From Gammaproteobacteria bacterium (GTDB lineage Bacteria; Pseudomonadota; Gammaproteobacteria; Pseudomonadales; Pseudohongiellaceae): a stretch of DNA of 59,465 nt. Position 1 is the stretch's first letter. Every line of letters starts with the position of its first letter. Below are positions 15,159 to 25,321 of the stretch, piece after piece. The notes under the pieces were generated by a model. It did no database searches, was not told the DNA's origin, and saw only the letters and a program-made list of their open reading frames with translations. Made by a program: the position numbers and the translations under genes. The stretch lies in NCBI GenBank assembly GCA_029253585.1, contig JAQWZF010000019.1:1-59465 (forward strand). Direction: 5' to 3'.

Positions 15159-17366
15159 TTACGCTAACACTTCCAGCTTGGCATAGGATAGCACCAACCA
15201 CTTGCTACCGACTGCATCGAAATTTACCTGGACTCTTGCGTTGGGCCCCTGTCCTTCATAGTTAAGTACTACGCCTTCACCGAATTTCCCATGAATGACC
15301 CGTTGGCCAAGTGATAATTCAGTTTCGGGAACCTCTATTGCGCCATTGAGATTATTAGCGACCTTGTTACCGATACGGGTATTGCCAAAAGAGGGTCGGC
15401 TCACACTGGACTTCATTCGTATCTCATCGAGCAACTCGTTAGGTATCTCATTGATGAAGCGAGAGGGTCGGCAGAGGTTTACATCACCGTGTAGCCTTCT
15501 AGATTCTGCATGGCTTAGATACAGCTTGGTTTTCGCACGGGTAATGCCCACATAGGCGAGTCTTCTCTCTTCTTCGAGGCCCGCGAGATTATCTATAGAC
15601 ATCTTGTGAGGAAAGAGGCCTTCTTCCATTCCTGCCAGAAAGACGAGCTGAAACTCCAGGCCTTTCGCCGAATGCAATGTCATGAGCTGTACCGCATCCT
15701 CGGATTCATCGGCCTGAGTCTCTCCGGCATCCAATGCCGCCTGATCGAGAAATGCGGCGAGAAATGTGTTTGATTTGAGGTCGAAGTCTTCGTCAATGTC
15801 CGGATCGTCGAAATTACTTGCAGCCGTCACTAGCTCTTCAAGATTCTCGATTCTAGCTCGTGCCTTTTCACCACCTTCTTTCTCGTGATGTTGAATCAAG
15901 CCGGTGTGGGTTACAATGTGTTCGGCTTTCTCTGCTAATTCCAGTTCACTGCAATCACTGCTTAGTTGATCAATTAATTTGAGGAACGCCAGCACGGCAT
16001 TTGATGCTCTCGATGTCATGAGAGTTTCATCTACACACTTGCAGCAGGCCTGCCAGAGTGAGCAGTTCTCGTCTCTGGCTACGCTTCTTATCTGTTCGAT
16101 AGTGCGACCACCGATTCCTCGTGTGGGAACATTAATGACGCGTTCTACTGCCGTATCGTCATCTCTGTTAATTACTAATCGCAGGTAGGCCAGTGCGTTC
16201 TTAATCTCCAATCGCTCGTAGAAGCGATGGCCGCCATAGATACGATAGGGCATTCCCATTCGTAGCAATGCATCCTCGAGCTCCCGTGATTGCGCATTAG
16301 AGCGATAGAGGATTGCTGCGTCTGAGCGTTGGTTGCCGTTGTTAAACCAGTCCTGCACGCGATCTACGATGAAGCGAGCCTCATCCTGTTCGTTGAACGC
16401 CTCGTATACGCTGATCTGTTCTCCATCGCCACCCTCGGTCCAGAGGTTCTTGCCGAGGCGGTTCTGATTATTCGAGATTAACTTATTCGCGGCCTTCAGA
16501 ATGGTCGAAGTAGAGCGATAGTTTTGTTCCAGCCGCACCGTGTCCGCGTCACTGAAGTCCACATTGAATTGCTGGATGTTTTCGATTTTTGCACCACGCC
16601 AGCCGTAGATGGACTGATCATCGTCTCCAACCACCATCAATTGGTTCTGTGTGCCGGCCAGCACGCGCAGCCATGCATACTGAATAGAGTTGGTGTCCTG
16701 AAACTCATCGACCAGAATATGTTTAAAGCGTCGTTGGTAGTGCTCGAGCACCTGCGGATTCTTTAGCCACAACTCGTGAGCTCTTAGCAGGATCTCTCCG
16801 AAGTCGATCATGCCGCCTCGGTCACATGCCTCCTCGTAGGCCTTGTAAACCCTGAGCATGGTCATCGTATAGTCATCTTCGAAATGCTCGATGTTGGCCG
16901 AGCGCAGACCCTCGTCCTTCTGCGAATTGATGTACCACTGGCATTGCTTTGCGGGCCATTTATCCTCGTCGATCTTCAAGGAGCGATTTATGCGTTTAAC
17001 GAGTCGCAGCTGGTCGTCGCCATCGAGTATCTGGAAGTCCTCTACCAGGCCCGCCTCCTGCCAGTGGGAGCGCAAGAGTCGATGAGCCAGGCCATGAAAC
17101 GTACCAACCCACATGCCGGCGAAAGAATGGCCCATTAGGGACTCGATTCGACCCCGCATCTCTCGTGCTGCTTTGTTGGTAAAGGTAACGGCCAGTATGG
17201 AGAAGGGAGAGGCTTGCTCTGCCTCCAATAACCAGGCAATCCTGTGCACTAGCACGCGGGTTTTGCCGCTTCCAGCGCCGGCCAACACCAATAAATGCTG
17301 TGCAGGATTCGCAACCGCATTGCGCTGCTCGTCATTGAGGGAATCTAATATGTGGGATACATCCAT
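15159..17366 (-). CDS. uvrD: DNA helicase II, UvrD
   Basis: A 735-residue superfamily 1A helicase that unwinds 3'-5' in nucleotide excision repair and methyl-directed mismatch repair. All motifs are present: Q motif and Walker A (NDEQRNAVANP, GAGSGKT), Walker B (VDEFQDTN), motif III (DDDQSIYGWRGA), motif V (LMTLHSAKGLEF) and motif VI (YVGITRAK). The C-terminal ~50 residues (GQRVIHGKFGEGVVLNYEG) form the Tudor-like domain that binds UvrB or RNA polymerase. This tail, and the length close to 720, separate UvrD from Rep. It is followed on the same strand by dctP, 35 bases on. I see no convincing LexA box upstream. Confidence 0.95.
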   Translation of the reverse strand: MDVSHILDSLNDEQRNAVANPAQHLLVLAGAGSGKTRVLVHRIAWLLEAEQASPFSILAVTFTNKAAREMRGRIESLMGHSFAGMWVGTFHGLAHRLLRSHWQEAGLVEDFQILDGDDQLRLVKRINRSLKIDEDKWPAKQCQWYINSQKDEGLRSANIEHFEDDYTMTMLRVYKAYEEACDRGGMIDFGEILLRAHELWLKNPQVLEHYQRRFKHILVDEFQDTNSIQYAWLRVLAGTQNQLMVVGDDDQSIYGWRGAKIENIQQFNVDFSDADTVRLEQNYRSTSTILKAANKLISNNQNRLGKNLWTEGGDGEQISVYEAFNEQDEARFIVDRVQDWFNNGNQRSDAAILYRSNAQSRELEDALLRMGMPYRIYGGHRFYERLEIKNALAYLRLVINRDDDTAVERVINVPTRGIGGRTIEQIRSVARDENCSLWQACCKCVDETLMTSRASNAVLAFLKLIDQLSSDCSELELAEKAEHIVTHTGLIQHHEKEGGEKARARIENLEELVTAASNFDDPDIDEDFDLKSNTFLAAFLDQAALDAGETQADESEDAVQLMTLHSAKGLEFQLVFLAGMEEGLFPHKMSIDNLAGLEEERRLAYVGITRAKTKLYLSHAESRRLHGDVNLCRPSRFINEIPNELLDEIRMKSSVSRPSFGNTRIGNKVANNLNGAIEVPETELSLGQRVIHGKFGEGVVLNYEGQGPNARVQVNFDAVGSKWLVLSYAKLEVLA

Positions 17367-17614
17367 GGCGCGCTATTCTATCAAATTGTCACCGAGAATC
17401 TCGGCTTTATCTAAGCAATATTGCTATTGAGTTCTAGTGCAGCAGTCTTAGAGAAAAGTTATGAAGTTTGATAGACTACCGCGCTCGCGCTTGACTTGGG
17501 GCGCCCACATCACCGCGATTCAAAGCTCCAGATGATTCCACCGAGCCGTCAACGTGCATGAATTTAAGATGGCACCCTAAAGAGAGGGCTGCCTGAGTTA
17601 ACTAGGAGAAAGCT

Positions 17615-18802
17615 ATGTCTGTCAGATCGGACAATGTGCCATTCAATTGGCAGGACCCATTCTTAATGGAAGAGCAGTTATCGGAAGAGGAGCGTCTTGT
17701 TCGAGATACTGCCAAGCAATACGCCCAAGAGAAGTTATTGCCAAGGGTGCGCGATGCCTATCGTAAAGAGGAAACCGATCCGGAGATCTTTCGTGAAATG
17801 GGAGCTCTCGGGCTACTGGGATCCACTATTGAAGGCTATGACTGTGCCGGTGTGAACTATGTGTGCTACGGCCTGATGGCGCGTGAAGTCGAGGCAGTCG
17901 ATTCTGGCTATCGATCGATGATGAGCGTCCAGTCGAGCCTGGTAATGCACCCAATTAATACATTTGGCTCTGAAGAACAGAAGCAGAAGTACCTGCCAAA
18001 ATTGGCTAGCGGTGAATATATTGGCTGTTTCGGCCTAACCGAGCCTGATTATGGTTCTGACCCGGGTGGCATGATTACCCGGGCGAAGTCCGTCGATGGG
18101 GGTTACTCACTAACGGGCGCAAAGAACTGGATTAGCAACTCACCTATCGCCGATGTCTTCATCGTATGGGCCAAGGACGATAGTGGCACTATACGCGGCT
18201 TCATTCTCGATAAGGGGATGAAGGGGCTGAGTGCGCCCAAGATCGAGGGCAAGTTGGCATTGCGCGCCTCAATCACGGGCGAGATCGTCATGGATGAAGT
18301 GTTCGTGCCGGAAGAGAATAAGCTGCCTCATGCGAAAGGCCTTGCAGGTCCTTTTAGCTGCCTTAACTCGGCAAGACTCGGTATCGCTTGGGGCGCGTTA
18401 GGCGCGGCAGAGACTTGCTGGCACACGGCGCTGCAATACACGCTGGATAGAAAACAATTCGGCCGACCGCTGGCGGCGAATCAATTGATACAGAAGAAGT
18501 TAGCTATTATGCAGACCGATATCTCTCTTGGGCTGCAAGGTTGTCTGCAGGCCTGCAGGTTGAAAGATCAGGGCAAGTTAGCTCCGCCGCTTATTTCCCT
18601 GCTGAAGCGCAACTCTTGCCTAAAGGCTTTAGATGCTGCGAGAGAGGCCAGGGACATGCTTGGCGGAAACGGCATCTCCGATGACTTTCCAATCATGCGT
18701 CACTGTCAGAACCTGGAAGTGGTGAATACCTATGAGGGCACGCAGGACATTCATGCGCTAATTCTTGGTAGAGCACAAACAGGAATCCAGGCGTTCGTGT
18801 AA
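17615..18802 (+). CDS. gcdH: Glutaryl-CoA dehydrogenase
   Basis: A 395-residue flavin acyl-CoA dehydrogenase that converts glutaryl-CoA to crotonyl-CoA in lysine and tryptophan breakdown. [14 protein letters not shown] carries the Arg that binds the glutaryl carboxylate and marks this subfamily. [15 protein letters not shown] is the FAD-binding region, and [18 protein letters not shown] contains the catalytic Glu. Length is typical. The ribosome-binding site is AGGAG, six bases before the ATG. Other genes of the pathway are not adjacent; the gene stands alone and is followed by a hairpin. Confidence 0.93.
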   Translation: MSVRSDNVPFNWQDPFLMEEQLSEEERLVRDTAKQYAQEKLLPRVRDAYRKEETDPEIFREMGALGLLGSTIEGYDCAGVNYVCYGLMAREVEAVDSGYRSMMSVQSSLVMHPINTFGSEEQKQKYLPKLASGEYIGCFGLTEPDYGSDPGGMITRAKSVDGGYSLTGAKNWISNSPIADVFIVWAKDDSGTIRGFILDKGMKGLSAPKIEGKLALRASITGEIVMDEVFVPEENKLPHAKGLAGPFSCLNSARLGIAWGALGAAETCWHTALQYTLDRKQFGRPLAANQLIQKKLAIMQTDISLGLQGCLQACRLKDQGKLAPPLISLLKRNSCLKALDAAREARDMLGGNGISDDFPIMRHCQNLEVVNTYEGTQDIHALILGRAQTGIQAFV

Positions 18803-18822
18803 GTGCTGTCCGTTTGTTGCGG

Positions 18823-18854
18823 ACCAGCTTCTGCTTGCAGAGTGAAGCTGGTTT
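18823..18854 (+). terminator. Hairpin after gcdH, likely terminator
   Basis: ACCAGCTTC pairs with GAAGCTGGT around a 12-base loop, followed by only TTTG. The stem is good but the T-run is short. It lies between the ends of the converging gcdH and ubiA genes. Confidence 0.45.
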
Positions 18855-18863
18855 GCAAAGGCG

Positions 18864-19778
18864 TTAGATGTAACTGAGCATCACTCCTACAAAGATTACC
18901 GCACCTACCCAGTTGTTATTTAGAAACGCTTTGAAACAAGGCCCCGGCAGCCTATCCCTGATTAGGTATTGCTGATAGGCCAGCAGGCCGCTCGCTATGA
19001 TCAGGGAAATATAATAGAGAGACCCCAACTCAAACTGCCGGCCCGCAAGAATCATTGTCAAAATAAACATGGCCTGAAGGCTGCCGATGATTACCTTGTC
19101 GGCATCACCAAATAGTATCGCGGTAGACTTGACTCCTATTTCTATATCGAACTCTCTGTCTACCATGGCGTATTGTGTGTCGTAGGCTACTATCCACAGG
19201 CAGTTTGCGACGAAGAGAAGATAGGCAGATTGCGGTACGTCTCCTGTCGCCGCCGAGAAGGCCATCAATATTCCCCAAGAAAAGGCAACGCCCAAGACTA
19301 GCTGTGGCAGATTCGTGAAACGCTTCATGAATGGGTATACGGCCGCTAATGCTACAGCCGCGAAAGACAGGATGATTGTTCTTTCATTAGTGAGCAGTAC
19401 CAGGCCAAAGCTTATGAGGCAGAGAACAGCGAAGCAAAGGAAGGCGTCTTTTCTCGTCAAGGTGCCCGTTGCCAGGGGTCGCCCCTCGGTTCTTAAGACA
19501 TTTCCATCGATCTTATAATCGGCAAAGTCATTCACACAGCAGCCGGCCGAACGCATGAAGGCTGTACCAAGCACAAAAATTACCAGCAGTGAAAAACGGG
19601 GGAATCCCTCTTCAGCAATCCACAAGGCGCAGAGGGTAGGCCAAAGCAGCAGGTAAATGCCAATGGGCTTATTGGCGCGAGTTAATTCAGCGTATGCTGG
19701 TAATTTGGAATACAGCTCCGGAAATCGAGATCGAAACTGTGCAATTACTCTTGCGCGAATTTTTCTGACAGATTCCAT
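18864..19778 (-). CDS. ubiA: 4-hydroxybenzoate polyprenyltransferase UbiA
   Basis: Inner-membrane prenyltransferase of about 304 residues that attaches the polyprenyl chain to 4-hydroxybenzoate in ubiquinone synthesis. The first magnesium-binding motif is in CCVNDFADYKIDG, and the second is in YAMVDREFDIEIGVKSTAI; between them are about nine hydrophobic helices. RANKPIGIYLLLWPTLCALW is the family's N-terminal block. I start at the ATG 19778, which gives the usual N-terminal length. A GTG at 19868 would add 30 residues that do not resemble the family. ubiC, its partner in many genomes, is not adjacent. Confidence 0.93.
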   Translation of the reverse strand: MESVRKIRARVIAQFRSRFPELYSKLPAYAELTRANKPIGIYLLLWPTLCALWIAEEGFPRFSLLVIFVLGTAFMRSAGCCVNDFADYKIDGNVLRTEGRPLATGTLTRKDAFLCFAVLCLISFGLVLLTNERTIILSFAAVALAAVYPFMKRFTNLPQLVLGVAFSWGILMAFSAATGDVPQSAYLLFVANCLWIVAYDTQYAMVDREFDIEIGVKSTAILFGDADKVIIGSLQAMFILTMILAGRQFELGSLYYISLIIASGLLAYQQYLIRDRLPGPCFKAFLNNNWVGAVIFVGVMLSYI

Positions 19779-19899
19779 GTGCTGAGAGACGTTAATGCTC
19801 GGCTGCCGTCTATTGATTGAGCCGCTAGCATAAAAGACTTTAGCCTTTGAGTAAAAGCGAGAATTCACTGCTGGGTAGTGTGATCAATAGCTTGCCAGG

Positions 19900-22017
19900 C
19901 TAGACGTTCGCATAGTTCACATTATCACCTAACCAGCGCTGAATTAGAGGATCGACGATCTCAGGATATTGTTCCAATACAATCTCGGAAGCCTCTTTGA
20001 CCTGATCCAATAGATCGGCATCGCGACTGATGTCGGCTACTCTAAAGCTCATCAAGCCCGTCTGCTGTGTGCCTAAGACCTGCCCTGGCCCGCGCAGTTC
20101 GAGATCTTTTTCCGCGATATAGAAGCCATCGGTGCTTTCGCGCATCACCGACAGGCGTTGCTTGCCGGAGTTAGAAAGTGGGGTCTGGTATAACAAAATA
20201 CAGTGACTGTGAGTTGAGCTACGCCCGACACGACCCCTGAGTTGATGTAGCTGAGCTAGACCAAGTCGTTCAGGGTTCTCGATAACCATTAGACTGGCAT
20301 TCGGCACATCGACCCCAACTTCGATTACGGTTGTCGCGACTAGTAGCTGGAAGTCGCCCTGTTTGAATCGCTGCATGATCTGGGCTTTCTCCTGAGGCTT
20401 CATGCGGCCATGAATAAGCCCAACTTTTATTTCCGGGAGTTGTTGCGCGAGTTGCTCCGCTGTCACTTCGGCGGCCTGACATTCCAGAGCCTCGCTTTCC
20501 TCGATTAGCGTGCAAACCCAGTAGGCCTGACTGTTTTCTTTACAGGCCTGTTCGATGCGCTGCATAACCTGGTCGCGGCGATCGTTGGAAATGATGGCGG
20601 TGTTAACGGGGATTCGCCCGGGTGGTAGTTCGTCGATAATTGAGTTGTCCAGATCCGCATAGGCGCTCATGGCCAGTGTTCGCGGTATCGGTGTCGCCGT
20701 CATCACCAGCTGATGTGGATTTAAGGCATGCTGGTTTGCCTTCTCACGCAGGGCGAGTCGTTGGTGCACACCGAAGCGATGTTGCTCGTCGATGATGATC
20801 AATCCAAGCTTCTTATAGATCACTTCATCTTGAAACAGGGCATGGGTTCCTACCAGCAGCTGGCAGCTGCCGTCGGCTACTGAGCCGAGTTGTTCTACAC
20901 GATGTTTTCCTTTGGTTTTTCCGCTTAGCCAACCCACGTTAATATCTAGTGGCTCGAACCATTGACAGAAATTTGCATAGTGCTGTTCTGCCAGTAGCTC
21001 AGTGGGAGCCATCAGCGCTACTTGATATCCAGCGGCGATTGCCTGCAGAGCTGAAAGTGCTGCTACGACAGTCTTGCCGGAGCCTACATCCCCCTGCAAG
21101 AGGCGCAGCATAGGACAGGCCCGCGCTAGATCCTCGCTGATCTCTTTATAGGCGCGCTGCTGGCCATTTGTCAGAGTGAAGGGTAGTTGAACTAGAAAGC
21201 TCCTTAGCAGCTCGGGTGAATCACCAAACTTCGGCGCCGGCTGTTGCTGCGAGTCAGACTTGAAGCGGCGCATGCATAATCGATGTGCAAGCAACTCTTC
21301 GAATGAAAGCCGATGCTGGCCGGGGTTTTTGCCTTCGCTTAACCAACTCAAGGGAGTCTCAAGCGGTGGTCGATGAATCAGTCTTATTGCATCGATTAGG
21401 GGGTGAAGATGAAATTTCTGAATGATCTGTGGTGGAAGGAATTCTTGCAGCGCAGAACCTTCTAGCTGCTGTGCATTCTCCTGTGCAGGGAGATACGCCA
21501 AAGCCTGATTAGCTATGCTACGCAATCTAGCTTGACCCAAGCCCTCTGTGGCTGGATAGATAGCAGTAAGACAGTCGTCGACAACGACTTCTTCGTTATC
21601 ACGCACGACTCTATATTCGGGGTGAAATATCTCCAGCCCCGATCTGCCCCGTCGCACTTCACCATAGCAGCGGATCTGGTTCCCGACGGCCAGTGAATTT
21701 TTTTGTGCATTACTAAAATGGAAGAAGCGAAGGGTGAGGAATCCGCTATTGTCTTTGATTGTGCAGCGCAGGCTGCGACGCCTGCCGAATTGAATATCTG
21801 CGTTCAGCACCTCGCCCTGTACCTGAACGGTGTCACCCGCGGCAATTGAGCCAATCGCCGCGACACGGCTTCTGTCTTCATAACGAAAAGGGAGATGAAA
21901 CAGCAGATCCTGCAGACTGGCAATGCCAATGGAGTTGAGCTTCTTTTCAAGAGCAGCGCCAACGCCTTTCAAGCGTGTGACAAGAATCTTATCTAGTTGT
22001 TGGCTGGCAGCATTCAC
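19900..22017 (-). CDS. recG: ATP-dependent DNA helicase RecG
   Basis: A 705-residue helicase that remodels stalled forks and Holliday junctions. The N-terminal wedge/OB domain (about residues 20-165; LQDLLFHLPFRYEDRS, VQVQGEV) is followed by the two RecA-like domains. Walker A is GDVGSGKTVVA, Walker B is IIIDEQHRFG, motif III is TATPIPRTLAM, and motif VI is QLRGRVGRS. The C-terminal TRG region includes DLELRGPGQVLGTQQTG. The start is a GTG. Length is normal (E. coli 693). It sits in the conserved spoT-ridA-recG order but with about 165 bases between ridA and recG. Confidence 0.95.
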   Translation of the reverse strand: MNAASQQLDKILVTRLKGVGAALEKKLNSIGIASLQDLLFHLPFRYEDRSRVAAIGSIAAGDTVQVQGEVLNADIQFGRRRSLRCTIKDNSGFLTLRFFHFSNAQKNSLAVGNQIRCYGEVRRGRSGLEIFHPEYRVVRDNEEVVVDDCLTAIYPATEGLGQARLRSIANQALAYLPAQENAQQLEGSALQEFLPPQIIQKFHLHPLIDAIRLIHRPPLETPLSWLSEGKNPGQHRLSFEELLAHRLCMRRFKSDSQQQPAPKFGDSPELLRSFLVQLPFTLTNGQQRAYKEISEDLARACPMLRLLQGDVGSGKTVVAALSALQAIAAGYQVALMAPTELLAEQHYANFCQWFEPLDINVGWLSGKTKGKHRVEQLGSVADGSCQLLVGTHALFQDEVIYKKLGLIIIDEQHRFGVHQRLALREKANQHALNPHQLVMTATPIPRTLAMSAYADLDNSIIDELPPGRIPVNTAIISNDRRDQVMQRIEQACKENSQAYWVCTLIEESEALECQAAEVTAEQLAQQLPEIKVGLIHGRMKPQEKAQIMQRFKQGDFQLLVATTVIEVGVDVPNASLMVIENPERLGLAQLHQLRGRVGRSSTHSHCILLYQTPLSNSGKQRLSVMRESTDGFYIAEKDLELRGPGQVLGTQQTGLMSFRVADISRDADLLDQVKEASEIVLEQYPEIVDPLIQRWLGDNVNYANV

Positions 22018-22183
22018 AGATGCATAGGGTCCAGTAGCGCTCAGAGCATTGGCGAGATTGCTCGAGAGTGGCTAGGGTGACTTAGTCCAAGCCGCCTAGG
22101 CTGGCCAGAACAAAGTATATGTGTTTTTATACAGTAGTGCTACGAATGCGCCTAGATAGGCTGACCACAGCGCGATTAGATTT

Positions 22184-22567
22184 CTAGAGTGCGAGGACGG
22201 CGTCGATCTCTACGGCTGATCCCTTGGGCAGTGCGCTCACCTGAATTGTCGCGCGAGCAGGGTAGGGCTCGTTGAAATAGTCAGCCATGATCTCATTCAC
22301 TACAGCAAAGTCTCCAAGATCGGTCAGGTAGATAGTTAGCTTAACGGCGTTTGCCAGGCTACCGCCGGCGGCTTTGGCGACAGCGATTAGGCTCTTGAAG
22401 ACTTGGTGGGTCTGCGCAGCGACGTCGCCGCTTACCAGTTCCATAGTTTCCGGGTTCAAGGGAATCTGTCCCGACAGGAAAACCATAGAGCCAGCCTTAA
22501 TAGCTTGCGAGTAGGGCCCGATCGCCTGTGGCGCTGAATCGGAATGGACTTGTTCGAGTTTTGTCAT
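22184..22567 (-). CDS. ridA: RidA family enamine/imine deaminase
   Basis: A 127-residue YjgF/YER057c/UK114 protein that hydrolyses reactive enamine or imine intermediates, such as 2-aminoacrylate from threonine dehydratase, and so protects PLP enzymes. Conserved residues are visible: the N-terminal [24 protein letters not shown], the [15 protein letters not shown] region and [21 protein letters not shown], which holds the catalytic Arg and the substrate-contacting C-terminal residues. It is trimeric in known members. It follows spoT by 21 bases on the same strand, a common gammaproteobacterial arrangement. Confidence 0.93.
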   Translation of the reverse strand: MTKLEQVHSDSAPQAIGPYSQAIKAGSMVFLSGQIPLNPETMELVSGDVAAQTHQVFKSLIAVAKAAGGSLANAVKLTIYLTDLGDFAVVNEIMADYFNEPYPARATIQVSALPKGSAVEIDAVLAL

Positions 22568-22588
22568 GAGTTTATCCAGTGATATTTG

Positions 22589-24757
22589 CTAGTGGCTACC
22601 AACGATGTTCTTGATTGTCTTGCGTACCTTGCGGCTCTTAACTCGTGTTACCTTCGCAACAGGCTTGATGAGTCGAACGCGCTTCATGACTCGCGCCAGA
22701 TGCACGCGGTTGTGCACATTCAACGAGAGATTCACTATACTGAATCGGGCATCTCTCTCGACGGTAGAAATCTTTTCTATGTTTGCCTCTGTGCCGGTAA
22801 TCGTTGTGGCGAGAGTTGCTATGATGCCGCGTTGATTTTCTAACTCGACGCGAAGTTCAACAGAGAACTCACCCTCAACGTCAGGATCCCATCGAACCGA
22901 TACACATTTCTCCGGGTTGTCGCGAATGTCGGCAATATTATTGCAATCGTCTGTGTGAATCACCATGCCGCGACCGGAGCTGATATGGCCGACGATCGGA
23001 TCGCCAGGAATCGGATGACAGCACTTGGCATAATTCATCACCATGCCCTCGGATCCGCGAATATCGAGAGAACCCTGTTTGTCTGATTCTTTCTGTGCAT
23101 CGTCGGTCGAAATATTACTCTGTGCGGTTAGCCGCTGCGCAACCATATAAGACATGCGGTTGCCCAGGCCAATTTCTTCTAACAATTGATCCATGAATTT
23201 CAGGTTGGTCTGCTGTAAGACCCCATCAATATTCGCCTGCGGGATGCTATTCAACTGGTTGCCGAAGCCGGCTAAGGCCTTATTAAGCAGGCGCCTGCCA
23301 AGAGCTACTGACTCTGATTGCTTCTGATTCTTCAGGTAGTGACGAATATTACTGCGCGCCTTGCCAGTAATAACAAAACTCAACCAGGCAGGGTTAGGCT
23401 GTGTTCCCGGGGCGGTGATTATTTCTACGGTCTGACCACTCTGCAATGGCTCGCTCAGCGGAGCGAGGCGGCGGCTTATACGGCAGGCAACACAGGAGTT
23501 ACCTACATCGGTATGAATCGCATAGGCGAAGTCTACAGCGGTTGATCCGGCGGGCAGCTCGAAAATTGTGCCTTTCGGTGTAAAAACATAGATCTCATCG
23601 GGAAACAAATCGATCTTAACGTTTTCGATAAACTCTAGTGAATTACCAGCATTCTTCTGCATGTCTAGCAGGCCGTTAACCCATTCTCGCGCTCGAACAT
23701 GTGGATTATTGGGTAGATCTTCGCTGGACTTATATAACCAGTGCGCAGCGATACCATTGTTCGCCATGGCTTCCATCTCTTCCGTGCGAATCTGAATTTC
23801 GATAGGCACGCCGTGCATACCGAAAAGAGTGGTATGCAAAGATTGATAACCATTGGCTTTGGGAATAGCAATATAGTCTTTGAAGCGACCGGGAACTGGT
23901 TTGTACAAACTGTGCACGGCCCCGAGAACTCGGTAGCAAGTATCGACTCGATCGACCACGATTCGAAACGCGTAAACGTCCATGATCTCGGAGAAAGATT
24001 TGCGCTTGCTACGCATTTTTTCATAGATGCTATAGAGATGTTTCTCCCGACCGGCGCAACGACCTGGCAGGCTTTCGCGTTCGAGGCAGGCTGAGATTGA
24101 AGTCTCGATCTTGGAAAGAATTTCTTTTCTGTTGCCGCGTATGCTTTTTACCGCTGCCGAAATACGACGGGCACGCATCGGATAGAGAGCGGCGAAGCCT
24201 AGCTCTTCAAATTCCACTCTAACGGTATTCATCCCCAGCCTGTTGGCGATGGGCGCATAGATGTCGAGGGTTTCTCGAGCGATGCGTCGGCGCTTGTCTG
24301 GCGCAAGAACATCCAGTGTGCGCATATTGTGCAGGCGGTCCGCGATCTTCACCAAGATCACACGGAGGTCCTTCGCCATGGCCATGGCCATTTTCTGAAA
24401 GTTCTCTGCCTGTGCCTCGGCGCGACTGCTGAAGGTGATCTTGTTGAGCTTGCTGACACCATCAACCAGGTCGGCGACTGAGTTACCAAATTGTGTCTTG
24501 ATGGCAGTCTTGGTAATGCCTGTATCTTCGATTACGTCATGTAGCATTGCGGCCATCAGACTCTGATGATCCATGTGCATTTCGCTGAGAATACCGGCTA
24601 CGGCCAGGGGGTGGCTGACGTAGGGGTCGCCACCACGGCGGAACTGACCCTCATGGGCTTGTTCCGCATAGTGATAGGCGCGACGCACGTTGTTAACCTG
24701 ATCCCTCTCTAGATAGCTAGTAAGGCCTGAGGCTAAAGAGTCGATGTTGTCTATCAT
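22589..24757 (-). CDS. spoT: Bifunctional (p)ppGpp synthetase/hydrolase SpoT
   Basis: A 722-residue stringent-response enzyme. The N-terminal HD hydrolase domain has HDVIEDT and the conserved KIADRLHNMRTL, so hydrolysis should be active. The synthetase domain follows (DVYAFRIVVD, RFKDYIAIPKANGYQSLHT). A TGS domain (VFTPKGTIFELPAGSTAVDFA), the helical/zinc-finger region (NYAKCCHPIPGDPIVG) and a C-terminal ACT domain (ELENQRGIIATLATTI) complete it. The start is the ATG at 24757, with CAGGTC before it; the upstream TTG at 24769 adds four residues and is less likely. It is downstream of rpoZ, 42 bases away, as in E. coli. Confidence 0.95.
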   Translation of the reverse strand: MIDNIDSLASGLTSYLERDQVNNVRRAYHYAEQAHEGQFRRGGDPYVSHPLAVAGILSEMHMDHQSLMAAMLHDVIEDTGITKTAIKTQFGNSVADLVDGVSKLNKITFSSRAEAQAENFQKMAMAMAKDLRVILVKIADRLHNMRTLDVLAPDKRRRIARETLDIYAPIANRLGMNTVRVEFEELGFAALYPMRARRISAAVKSIRGNRKEILSKIETSISACLERESLPGRCAGREKHLYSIYEKMRSKRKSFSEIMDVYAFRIVVDRVDTCYRVLGAVHSLYKPVPGRFKDYIAIPKANGYQSLHTTLFGMHGVPIEIQIRTEEMEAMANNGIAAHWLYKSSEDLPNNPHVRAREWVNGLLDMQKNAGNSLEFIENVKIDLFPDEIYVFTPKGTIFELPAGSTAVDFAYAIHTDVGNSCVACRISRRLAPLSEPLQSGQTVEIITAPGTQPNPAWLSFVITGKARSNIRHYLKNQKQSESVALGRRLLNKALAGFGNQLNSIPQANIDGVLQQTNLKFMDQLLEEIGLGNRMSYMVAQRLTAQSNISTDDAQKESDKQGSLDIRGSEGMVMNYAKCCHPIPGDPIVGHISSGRGMVIHTDDCNNIADIRDNPEKCVSVRWDPDVEGEFSVELRVELENQRGIIATLATTITGTEANIEKISTVERDARFSIVNLSLNVHNRVHLARVMKRVRLIKPVAKVTRVKSRKVRKTIKNIVGSH

Positions 24758-24799
24758 TGGGACCTGCAAGACTCGACTCCTGGGTCGCTAAGTAGGGGG

Positions 24800-25150
24800 T
24801 TATGCGTCTTCGGCAGGCTTTTCCGTATCTGCTGGCTCGGGGGCCTCTTCGCCTGCAGCGGTTTCGCTAGCTTCGCCGGCCTCAGCTGCAACTTCTGGAG
24901 TTTCTTCACTAGCCTCTTCGGCCGGTTCCTCTAGTTCCATGCTGGGTGGCTTGGCAATTAGGATACTGGCGTCTATCAGGCCTTCGGCGATTTCTCTCAG
25001 CGCGAGTACGGTAGGCTTGTCGTTGTCGACGGAAACTAACGGGTCTTTGCCGCCGGTCTGAATCTGTCGCGAGCGTTTGCTGGAGACCATGACCAGCTCA
25101 AAGCGGTTATCAACATTTTCCAAACAATCTTCAACAGTGATTCTAGCCAT
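24800..25150 (-). CDS. rpoZ: RNA polymerase omega subunit
   Basis: A 116-residue omega subunit. [20 protein letters not shown] and the basic [12 protein letters not shown] segment followed by [11 protein letters not shown] are the conserved core (about residues 1-68) that clamps the beta-prime C-terminus during polymerase assembly. The last ~45 residues are an acidic Glu/Ala/Pro/Thr tail ([20 protein letters not shown] and on), longer than in E. coli (91 residues total) and of low complexity. The ribosome-binding site is AGGGTTAGGT. It heads the rpoZ-spoT-ridA group; gmk and yicC lie upstream on the same strand, with 171 bases between gmk and rpoZ. Confidence 0.93.
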   Translation of the reverse strand: MARITVEDCLENVDNRFELVMVSSKRSRQIQTGGKDPLVSVDNDKPTVLALREIAEGLIDASILIAKPPSMELEEPAEEASEETPEVAAEAGEASETAAGEEAPEPADTEKPAEDA

Positions 25151-25321
25151 ACCTAACCCTTAGTGTTCTTAATGTTTTATGGTGCCGACCTGCCCGAACA
25201 CAAGCGATTTCGGCCGAGGGCACCTAGCTCAAAGAAGCATATTTAACGAGGACCAAGGATTCTACTGAATTCTGACTGAGAATGCATACAATTCTTGGTC
25301 GCCTGGGAGCCTAAGAATAGG

